NCBI GenBank assembly: GCA_902772565.1
Contig: CACYBJ010000052.1
Span: 1-13,467 of the forward strand
Length of the DNA stretch: 13,467 nt
DNA from: an uncultured Lachnospiraceae bacterium
GTDB lineage: Bacteria; Bacillota; Clostridia; Lachnospirales; Lachnospiraceae
Reading direction: 5' to 3'
How positions within the stretch are numbered: position 1 is the first letter of the stretch; each line of letters starts with the position of its first letter. The notes beneath the pieces were generated by a model, which saw only the letters and a program-made list of their open reading frames with translations, was not told the DNA's origin and searched no databases. Made by a program: the position numbers and the translations under genes. Of the stretch, positions 1 to 5,611 are shown piece by piece.

Positions 1-372
1 CAAAATGCCGTAAACTGTTTCGGTCTTGGTTCACTCACAGGCAGAAAAACAAGCATTACCATAAAGCACGCGTCCTTGTTTGCATATATTCAGGGCGAAG
101 CCGCAGCAGCCATAGGAACCCTTACCGGCGACTCCTACTTTGTTGCGGACCACATGGATTGCAATGTTAACGTAAATTCCCCCGACGGCTACGCTTTCGG
201 AAACGAATTCGGAAACACATCCATCGTGGCCAGCGATTCCCGAATCAATGTCACCACTCTGGTAAACAAATCGGGCATTGAAGTTAAGGGAGGCGAGTCG
301 GCCTACGAACTTAACCATGCGGGAGTTAATGTAACTGTAAACGGCGAATGCATCAGACACATAGTTACATAA
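1..372 (+). CDS. C-terminal part of a repeat-containing (beta-solenoid-like) protein, function unknown
   Basis: The reading frame is open from the first base and ends at TAA (370-372), so this is the last 123 residues of a longer protein whose start lies outside the window. I do not recognise the family with confidence. The visible part looks like successive rungs of about 27-29 residues, each opening with a small-aromatic/aliphatic-Gly pattern (CFGLGSLTG, AAIGTLTG, YAFGNEFG) and followed by alternating polar/hydrophobic strands such as TSITIKHASLFAYI and SIVASDSRINVTTL. This alternation, rich in Asn, Ser, Thr and Gly, fits a parallel beta-helix or related solenoid, often found in surface or ligand-binding proteins. 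It ends in NVTVNGECIRHIVT. It is the only plus-strand gene and converges with the long minus-strand run. An ATG-less internal start at 76 (TTG) is not supported because coding similarity between rungs continues upstream of it. Confidence 0.6.
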   Translation, partial: QNAVNCFGLGSLTGRKTSITIKHASLFAYIQGEAAAAIGTLTGDSYFVADHMDCNVNVNSPDGYAFGNEFGNTSIVASDSRINVTTLVNKSGIEVKGGESAYELNHAGVNVTVNGECIRHIVT

Positions 373-390
373 AAGTATTCCGAAGCCTGC

Positions 391-412
391 CAACCGGCCG
401 ACAAAACGGTTG
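391..412 (+). other. Small inverted repeat downstream of the plus-strand gene
   Basis: CAACCG and CGGTTG form a six-pair stem around a ten-base loop, 18 bases after the plus-strand stop codon, followed within four bases by a run of six A and then TATTTTT. It could help end or stabilise the plus-strand transcript, but the stem is short and no U-run follows it directly on the plus strand. The stronger hairpin at 438-469 is the better terminator candidate. Confidence 0.3.
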
Positions 413-437
413 TACCAAAAAATATTTTTACAAAATA

Positions 438-469
438 AACCCGGCAGCAGCCTAGGCTGTTACCGGGTT
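438..469 (-). terminator. Rho-independent terminator of the minus-strand run, possibly bidirectional
   Basis: The arms AACCCGG and CCGGGTT enclose a second stem built on the perfect palindrome AGCCTAGGCT. Folded together they give a hairpin of up to about 14 pairs with one C-A mismatch, one G-T wobble and a four-base CTAG tip. Read on the minus strand it is followed by TTTATTTTGTAAAAATATTTT, a U-rich tail, and it lies 52 bases after the stop of the last minus-strand gene. That makes it the terminator of the envelope operon. On the plus strand the tail (ATCTTATGTTT) is poorer, so it may also end the converging plus-strand gene but less efficiently. The rest of 373-521 shows no other element I can support. 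Confidence 0.8.
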
Positions 470-521
470 ATCTTATGTTTCATGTTATGAGGACTGATGT
501 CCGTCAGATGCTGCGGATAAA

Positions 522-1094
522 TTATGCATCTGCAGCTGTTGACATGTATTCAATGGAAGCGATTTCGTTGTCCTTAATGATGAAACGAAGCTTCATGCCG
601 CCCTTCTCATATACGAAAAGGTTTGTGTCTTCTGTGTAGTTGCTGCCATAGGCTGCCTTCATATCATCTACAGTGTTGTAAAGTGAAACGCCTTCAGGAG
701 TCTTTACAAGGTCATCAAGGATGATGATGGATGATACACGGTCGATATCGCCGTCAGGATATGTGTCAATTTCAATGCTGCCGTAGGTATATACCTTATC
801 AAGACCTTCGAATGCGCAGCTCTTTTCCTCATGATAAGAATCTGCATCGCCAAGAGCTGAAATAATGCCGGATACATCTGCATCTACAGCAATGCTGACA
901 CCCTTGTATTCGAACTTGTAAGCATCTGCCTGTGGCTCCTTGGCAGTACCCTTTCCTGCGTCTGCGGAACCGTTATCGCTTGATGTCTTTGAAGAAGAAG
1001 ATGAGCCGCCTGAAGTACTGCTCTTCTCGCTTCCGCAAGCTACAAGTGAAAACATCATAACTGCCATTAAAACACTGATTACTCTCTTTTTCAT
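522..1094 (-). CDS. Putative lipoprotein of unknown function, last gene of the Dlt-like operon
   Basis: The 190-residue product starts with MKKR, a hydrophobic stretch and the lipobox LVAC with Cys20, so it is predicted to be exported and lipidated on the outer face of the membrane. Residues 21-55 are a Ser/Thr/Gly/Lys-rich linker. The folded part (about 57-188) has a strand-rich region around YKFEYKGVSIAVDADVSG, an aromatic/acidic CAFEGLDKVYTYGS segment and a C-terminal KLRFIIKDNEIASIEYM strand pair. I recognise the style as a recurring Lachnospiraceae lipoprotein but know no function. The start is supported by AGAAAGG seven bases upstream. It lies 18 bases after the DltD-like gene and before the terminator, so it is probably co-transcribed with the acyl-transfer genes. 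A role as accessory or polymer-binding partner is only an inference. Confidence 0.85.
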   Translation of the reverse strand: MKKRVISVLMAVMMFSLVACGSEKSSTSGGSSSSSKTSSDNGSADAGKGTAKEPQADAYKFEYKGVSIAVDADVSGIISALGDADSYHEEKSCAFEGLDKVYTYGSIEIDTYPDGDIDRVSSIIILDDLVKTPEGVSLYNTVDDMKAAYGSNYTEDTNLFVYEKGGMKLRFIIKDNEIASIEYMSTAADA

Positions 1095-1112
1095 TTTCGT
1101 ACCTTTCTGCTG

Positions 1113-2165
1113 CTAGTTTGCAGCACTCTGCTCTTTTATTTCGGCATAGAATGCCTCAAGCTTTTCGTCCCATATGTCCGAAAGCTCTTTCTCATTTCTT
1201 CGATCCGGCACACCAAGTTCCTGCTGAAGATATGCGCCGAAATGCTTTGAAAGCTTTGTGGCTCCCGCAAGATTCAGATGAAGTCCCATGTCATAGGTGT
1301 CGGTCTCAAAATCGATTCCGACTTCATCTATTAACTCAAGATAGTTTATGTATCTGAGATTTTCTTTTTCCGCATAGTCACGAATCTGCTCATCCCACTC
1401 ATCGTACCAGTAAGGTGAAAGGGAAGGAGCCTTTATAAGAACAAGTTCCACTCCGTTGTCTTTACAGAGCTTGGTCATGTCCTCAAGATACTTCCATGCG
1501 TTATCTCCGAAAGTATAGTCCGGAAGAACCTTGCCTCTGGGGTAATTCTCTTCGGTGATACCCTTTACGCCGGTCTGCATCAGGTAGCCGTTGTGGGTTA
1601 CCTTTTCGTGACCGAAGGCGTATCTGAAGTCCTCGTAGGTAAGTTCTTTATATCTGTCGTGGAAACGGAGAATCGGGAAGACATAGTCCACAAACTGCTC
1701 ATTATCCATCATGGATGCGTTGATGCTGTCCACCTTGGACTTGCTCCACTTCATTCCGTCAAGCGACATACGGTTGTATTCTTCACGCTGGGGCTCGTTG
1801 TACTTCATGCTCAGCACGTTGAATACTATTACGTCCGGCTTCTCATACTTAAGTGTTTCTTCACAAAGATAGTAGGACTGCCAGATGAGCTGCTGTGCGC
1901 TTCCGCGGATGTAACTGTTGATTCCGTACTCCTCCCACATAACGGCAGGAACGAAATTCTCGTATACTTCACAGTCACCTATGAATACCACGTTGAAATC
2001 TTTCTTCTCATCGTAGTACTCAGCAATCATAGAGCCTTCTTTCTGTGCCGTTAGATATTTTGGCATAAGAACGGCCTGAATGCAATATGTAAAAAACACT
2101 GCAACAAGTAAAATTGCGGAGATTTTAAAGATTTTTAATAATTTCTTTTTCAAAATCCACTCCAT
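1113..2165 (-). CDS. DltD-like SGNH-type acyltransferase with Cys in the nucleophile position
   Basis: This 350-residue protein has a short basic N-terminus, one membrane anchor (about 12-34) and an extracellular domain resembling DltD and other SGNH/GDSL transferases that accept an acyl group from an MBOAT partner and pass it to an envelope polymer. Block I reads VVFIGDCEVYENF (59-71), where Cys65 (codon 1971-1973, TGT) sits at the usual Ser of GDS. Further visible elements are RGSAQQLIWQ (87-96), DVIVFNVLSMKYNE (111-124) and the C-terminal DMGLHLNLAG (292-301), with Asp292 and His296 as candidate remaining triad residues. DltD is usually about 380-420 residues, so this one is somewhat short. 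Its ATG overlaps the TGA of the MBOAT gene (TGATG), pointing to coupled translation and a stoichiometric complex. Its true acyl group and acceptor are not determined; an SGNH esterase acting in the opposite direction is a less likely alternative given the neighbours. Confidence 0.85.
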   Translation of the reverse strand: MEWILKKKLLKIFKISAILLVAVFFTYCIQAVLMPKYLTAQKEGSMIAEYYDEKKDFNVVFIGDCEVYENFVPAVMWEEYGINSYIRGSAQQLIWQSYYLCEETLKYEKPDVIVFNVLSMKYNEPQREEYNRMSLDGMKWSKSKVDSINASMMDNEQFVDYVFPILRFHDRYKELTYEDFRYAFGHEKVTHNGYLMQTGVKGITEENYPRGKVLPDYTFGDNAWKYLEDMTKLCKDNGVELVLIKAPSLSPYWYDEWDEQIRDYAEKENLRYINYLELIDEVGIDFETDTYDMGLHLNLAGATKLSKHFGAYLQQELGVPDRRNEKELSDIWDEKLEAFYAEIKEQSAAN

Positions 2166-3760
2166 CAGAACTGATTATAAATAAACTGGCTTGCGTCATA
2201 GCCCAGTCCGTAGTGTCCGAAAACAAGTATTATGGCAAAGAGTATATACCATACCGCAAGTCGTACAACCAAAGGCTTGGCTGCAATCTTCTCCCGTACG
2301 CTTCCGCTTCTTCCTATCATGCTGACTGTGAAGCAGATGATAAGTCCCACGAAGAGAATCGCCCAATCCCAGGTATCAAGGCCGAGGCCTTTGTATCCGC
2401 CGTTAAAGAAGCTTCCCCAGTTGTGAACCGTAAATATGGTTCCGAACATGCGGAATGTAAGAGGTACATCCCTGTAGCAGTCAAACATACGAAGGCTGCT
2501 CATGAGAAGAACGGTACGGATGATCTGGAAGGACTTCCAGCCGAAGGTTCCTTTTAACTTAGGGAACTTTTCATGGAATTTTCTGTACAGCGGCTCGAAT
2601 TCCTGGGAAACAAGAATTACGAGGCAGTTCATGAGACCCCAAACGATAAAGTTCCATGCGGCGCCGTGCCAGATACCGGTTGCAAACCATACAACAAAGC
2701 AGGAAAGGTAAACCGGCACTCTCTTGCCTACAACTTCTCCGAGATTCTTTCTGGAGAACTTGGCCAACTTAAGCATGGGCTTGCATACGCTGATAGGATA
2801 GAAAATGTAATCCGTAAACCATGAACCCATGGTAATGTGCCAGCGATTCCAGTATTCCTTTATGCACTTTGAAAAATACGGTCTGTTGAAGTTCTCCGTT
2901 ACCTTTACGCCGAGAACCTGTGCAATACCGATAGTGATGTCTATACCGCCGGTGAAGTCGCAATAAAGCTCGAAGGCGTAAAAAAGGGCTCCGAAAAACG
3001 CATATGCCCCTTTGTACTCTTCGGGACTTCCGATAAGAGCGGTTACGGCCACGAGCATTCTGTCGGCGATAACCACCTTCTTAAAGTAACCCCAGAGCAT
3101 TCTCTGAAGACCGAAACTGATGGTCTTAGTATCCACCGGATGTTTCTCATAAAGAGATTTTGCAAGATCCGAGAACCTGCTGATAGGTCCCTGGATGAGC
3201 TGAGGGAAGAAAGAAACAAAGAGGGCAAACTTGCCTACGTTTCTTTCGGCCTTAACGGTTCCGCGGTACACATCGATAATGTAACCCATGGACTGGAAGG
3301 TGTAGAAGGAGATTCCAAGAGGAAGGAGCCAGTCTACACGGTTAAGTCTCTTGGCGGAGCCGAAGAATCCCAGAAGGCTGTTGATATTTACAATGGTGAA
3401 GTTGGTATACTTCATAACTGCCAGTATACCGAAATTAAGAAGCATGCACACAAGGAGTATGCGATACTTCTTTTTCTTAACAGCCGCCTTAAGAGCCTTT
3501 TTCTCGTCTCTTGAGATGGTTTCCTTATTCAGTTTTAAGTATTCTTCGTTCTTTGTTGCGGCATTGTCTATGAGCACTCCCGCCCCGTAGGTGGTGAGTG
3601 TGGTTACGCCGATGAATATCAGGTATCTGACATCTGCCAGTCCGTAATAGACATAACTGAACACCAGGAGAAGCATCCATTGGAATCTCCCGGGTATCAG
3701 ATAGTAAACCAGAAACAATATCAGCAGAAAAAGAACGAAGCCGTAAGAAGTAAACAGCAT
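2165..3760 (-). CDS. MBOAT-family O-acyltransferase (DltB-like) with C-terminal acyl-shuttle motif
   Basis: The 531-residue polytopic membrane protein carries the MBOAT hallmarks: PLGISFYTFQSMGYIIDVYRG (147-167), FFPQLIQGPISRF (184-196), ELYCDFTGGIDITIGIA (264-280), EYWNRWHITMGSWF (302-315) and WFATGIWHGAAWNF (358-371) with the conserved His365. Proteins of this family move an acyl group from a cytoplasmic thioester carrier through the membrane to an extracellular acceptor; here the carrier would be the adjacent ACP. A basic loop (about 80-100) follows the early helices. After the last predicted helix (about 501-518) the chain ends in the short outside tail LGYDASQFIYNQF. Its last six residues match the DltX-type hexapeptide whose Tyr carries the acyl group in Dlt systems. 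Tandem stops (TAATAA) of the carrier gene lie 15 bases upstream, and AAGGAAAAAGG provides the ribosome binding site. DltB is usually about 400 residues; the longer form resembles AlgI/PatA-type MBOATs. Confidence 0.93.
   Translation of the reverse strand: MLFTSYGFVLFLLILFLVYYLIPGRFQWMLLLVFSYVYYGLADVRYLIFIGVTTLTTYGAGVLIDNAATKNEEYLKLNKETISRDEKKALKAAVKKKKYRILLVCMLLNFGILAVMKYTNFTIVNINSLLGFFGSAKRLNRVDWLLPLGISFYTFQSMGYIIDVYRGTVKAERNVGKFALFVSFFPQLIQGPISRFSDLAKSLYEKHPVDTKTISFGLQRMLWGYFKKVVIADRMLVAVTALIGSPEEYKGAYAFFGALFYAFELYCDFTGGIDITIGIAQVLGVKVTENFNRPYFSKCIKEYWNRWHITMGSWFTDYIFYPISVCKPMLKLAKFSRKNLGEVVGKRVPVYLSCFVVWFATGIWHGAAWNFIVWGLMNCLVILVSQEFEPLYRKFHEKFPKLKGTFGWKSFQIIRTVLLMSSLRMFDCYRDVPLTFRMFGTIFTVHNWGSFFNGGYKGLGLDTWDWAILFVGLIICFTVSMIGRSGSVREKIAAKPLVVRLAVWYILFAIILVFGHYGLGYDASQFIYNQF
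2168..2185 (-). other. C-terminal acyl-shuttle hexapeptide FIYNQF of the MBOAT protein
   Basis: These 18 bases encode the last six residues, 526-531, with Tyr528 as the candidate acyl-bearing residue. In the studied Dlt systems a C-terminal hexapeptide of the microprotein DltX accepts the acyl group from DltB and hands it to DltD; in other MBOAT systems the same motif is known to be fused to the MBOAT. The assignment rests on motif resemblance, position at the exact C-terminus outside the membrane, and the absence of any dltX-like small gene nearby. Confidence 0.7.
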
Positions 3761-3775
3761 ATTCCTTTTTCCTTA

Positions 3776-4003
3776 TTATTCGTCGGAAAGTCTCTCGATA
3801 AGTGCCATTAAAGCCTTGGCTGAATTGAAATTCTCAGGAACTATTTCCTCTGCGGGAATAGCTACATCGAATTCTTCGTTGATCTCTGAAATAAGAGATA
3901 CGATATCAAATGAATCAAGAATTCTGTCATCGATAAGATGCTCATTGGTTTCAAAATCAACTTCAGGATGAAGTTCTCTTAAGATGTCAAGTAATTCGTC
4001 CAT
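3776..4003 (-). CDS. Acyl/aminoacyl carrier protein (DltC-like)
   Basis: This small acidic protein has the four-helix carrier layout and the phosphopantetheine site LDSFDIVSLI, with the Ser (codon 3911-3913) 31 residues from the chosen start. It would hold the amino acid activated by the preceding adenylating enzyme as a thioester and present it to the MBOAT. I chose the ATG at 4003 (75 residues, starting MDELLDIL) because AAAGGA lies six bases before it (4010-4015); an in-frame ATG at 4018 would add five residues but has no ribosome binding site. The size is close to DltC (about 78-80 residues). The site reads DSFD rather than the DSMG/DSFG seen in many DltC proteins, so it is only DltC-like. 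A dedicated carrier between the ligase and MBOAT genes argues against a fatty-acid synthesis role. Confidence 0.9.
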   Translation of the reverse strand: MDELLDILRELHPEVDFETNEHLIDDRILDSFDIVSLISEINEEFDVAIPAEEIVPENFNSAKALMALIERLSDE

Positions 4004-4009
4004 GTCCTG

Positions 4010-4015
4010 TCCTTT
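4010..4015 (-). promoter_or_regulatory. Ribosome binding site deciding the carrier protein start
   Basis: AAAGGA on the minus strand sits six bases before the ATG at 4003. The upstream in-frame ATG at 4018 is preceded by a GC-rich hairpin and has no such motif, so this site favours the shorter protein. Confidence 0.6.
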
Positions 4016-4022
4016 CATAGTG

Positions 4023-4034
4023 CGCGGGGGCGCG
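4023..4034 (-). other. GC-only hairpin between ligase and carrier genes
   Basis: CGCG-CCCC-CGCG on the minus strand can form a four-pair all-GC stem with a CCCC loop. It lies in the short gap after the ligase stop and before the carrier ribosome binding site. It has no U-tail, so it is not a classic terminator. It could be a processing or stability element that adjusts the amount of carrier relative to ligase, but this is inference. Confidence 0.35.
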
Positions 4035-4047
4035 AGTTTTTATGTAA

Positions 4048-5562
4048 CTACTGTCCGTTTTTGTATCTTTCGGTCAGAGTCTTGCGATCTAACTTACCAT
4101 TGGGAGTATAAGGCATTTTTTCCAACTTGTACACCCTGTTTGGCATCATATATCTCGGAAGGCGTACCTTTATACTGTTGATCAGCGTGCCTTCTGCTAT
4201 ATCACCAACATAATACAGCACAATTTTGCTGCTGTCACGGTCATAAATGCAGGCAGATGCCTTGATTTCCTCGATTGCATTCACGCCGGCCTCGATTTCG
4301 CCCAGTTCGATACGGTGGCCCATGTGCTTGATCTGGTAATCCTTGCGGGATACAAATACCAGCTCGCCGTACTCATTGAGTTTGCCGATGTCGCCTGTAC
4401 GGTAAATGATTTCCGGATAGGCGGTGTTTAGAGGATTCTGTACGAAGGCCTCCCTGGTCTTTTCCGGGTTGTTGTAATAACCGAGAGTAACGCTGGTTCC
4501 TCTGATGCAGATTTCTCCGCTCTCGCCTTCGGCAGCACGTTTTCCGTCTTCCGTAAGAAGAAGGATTTCGGTGTTCTTAAAGGGACGTCCAACAGGGATT
4601 GCATCTCCCTCGGAAAACTCTCTGTTAACTTCGTAGTAGCAGCACATTCCGGTACCTTCGGTAGGTCCGTAAAGATTTACGAATCTGGCATTGGGAAGAG
4701 CTTCTCTCCAAAGATTAAACTGTCTGATGGGGAATACTTCGCTTCCGAAAGCAATAGTGTGAAGATACTCCGGCTTAACCTTTTCAAGTACTTTAAAGGA
4801 TGAAATCATTGTGAGGGCAGATACTACCCAGCATACTGTATTCACTTTTCTTTCGTTCATGAATTCCACTAACTTGAGAGGGAACATGAACAGACTCTTG
4901 GGTACCAGATAGGTTGTAGCACCGAACTTAAGGGTAGGATACAGTTCCTTAAGGCAGGCATCGAAATAAAGCGGTGTCTGATTGGCAAAAACTGTTTCTC
5001 CGTTAAACTTAAGCACGTCGGAAAGCTGCTCGATATAATCGATTACGCTTCTGTGGCAGGCCACAACGCCCTTAGGAATTCCTGTGGAGCCGGAAGTAAA
5101 TACTATGTAAATCGGATCCGTATCAAGAGTTTTTTCGTGAATGTCCGAAAGCGCCTTATCATCTGCCGGTGTGTCTTTGATTTCGGAGAAAAGCACCAGC
5201 TTGGCGTCGGTATTAAGGTTCTTTGCGTTTTCAATTGTCTTTTCGTCGCAGATAATCATCTTAGGCTTAACATTGTCAAGGATAAGATCGATTCTTGCGC
5301 CCGGCATTTCCGCATCAATCGGAACATAAAAGTCACCTGCCGCAATAACACCGAAAAAGGTAACTATTGTGTTGGGGTGCTTTTCCATAAAAACAATAAC
5401 AGGCTCTCTGTAGATTCCGTTATTGTGAAGAAAAGTCGCAACCGAGCGGTGCATATCATAAACCTGCTTAAAGGTTACCGCGTCTTTATCGTCGGCAAAT
5501 GCCACCTTGTCGGGAACCCTTACCACGGATTCATTCATATAATCAAGTACATTGTTCTGCAT
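4048..5562 (-). CDS. Amino-acid adenylating enzyme (DltA-like carrier-protein ligase)
   Basis: This 504-residue stand-alone adenylation-domain protein would activate an amino acid with ATP and load it on the adjacent carrier protein in the cytoplasm. Core motifs are all present: IVFTSGSTGIPKG (153-165, A3), FDACLKELY (200-208, A4 with Asp201), NLYGPTE (296-302, A5), YRTGD (387-391, A7), GHRIELGEIE (415-424, A8) and PNGKLDR (487-493, A10 with Lys490). Length matches DltA. The pocket does not look like D-Ala-specific DltA: where DltA has FCGEVLP with a selectivity Cys, this protein has FGSEVFP (Gly273), and Lys205 falls four residues after Asp201, at a side-chain-contacting position of adenylation pockets. 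The start has GGAGGAG ten bases upstream. It follows the racemase gene by 49 bases and precedes the carrier gene. D-alanine remains possible; the amino acid is not proven. Confidence 0.9.
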   Translation of the reverse strand: MQNNVLDYMNESVVRVPDKVAFADDKDAVTFKQVYDMHRSVATFLHNNGIYREPVIVFMEKHPNTIVTFFGVIAAGDFYVPIDAEMPGARIDLILDNVKPKMIICDEKTIENAKNLNTDAKLVLFSEIKDTPADDKALSDIHEKTLDTDPIYIVFTSGSTGIPKGVVACHRSVIDYIEQLSDVLKFNGETVFANQTPLYFDACLKELYPTLKFGATTYLVPKSLFMFPLKLVEFMNERKVNTVCWVVSALTMISSFKVLEKVKPEYLHTIAFGSEVFPIRQFNLWREALPNARFVNLYGPTEGTGMCCYYEVNREFSEGDAIPVGRPFKNTEILLLTEDGKRAAEGESGEICIRGTSVTLGYYNNPEKTREAFVQNPLNTAYPEIIYRTGDIGKLNEYGELVFVSRKDYQIKHMGHRIELGEIEAGVNAIEEIKASACIYDRDSSKIVLYYVGDIAEGTLINSIKVRLPRYMMPNRVYKLEKMPYTPNGKLDRKTLTERYKNGQ

Positions 5563-5583
5563 TTACGTAAATCTCCTCCGTAA
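5563..5583 (-). promoter_or_regulatory. Strong ribosome binding site inside a small hairpin before the ligase gene
   Basis: GGAGGAG (5573-5579) lies ten bases before the ATG. It is flanked by TTACG and CGTAA, which can pair into a five-base stem with the binding site in the loop. The strength of the site suggests high, independent translation of the ligase after the 49-base gap from the racemase gene. Whether the stem matters is uncertain; it is short and AT-containing. Confidence 0.45.
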
Positions 5584-5611
5584 GGATGTGTTATTTACCT
5601 GCCGCTGCCTC

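Noticed and set aside
1593..2054. A 153-codon plus-strand open frame opposite the DltD-like gene
   Set aside because: Shadow of a well-supported SGNH-type gene; no start signal or domain.
5053..5583. A 176-codon plus-strand open frame opposite the adenylating enzyme
   Set aside because: The minus strand carries all adenylation motifs in frame over this region; the plus-strand translation is basic, Cys/His/Asn-rich and matches nothing.
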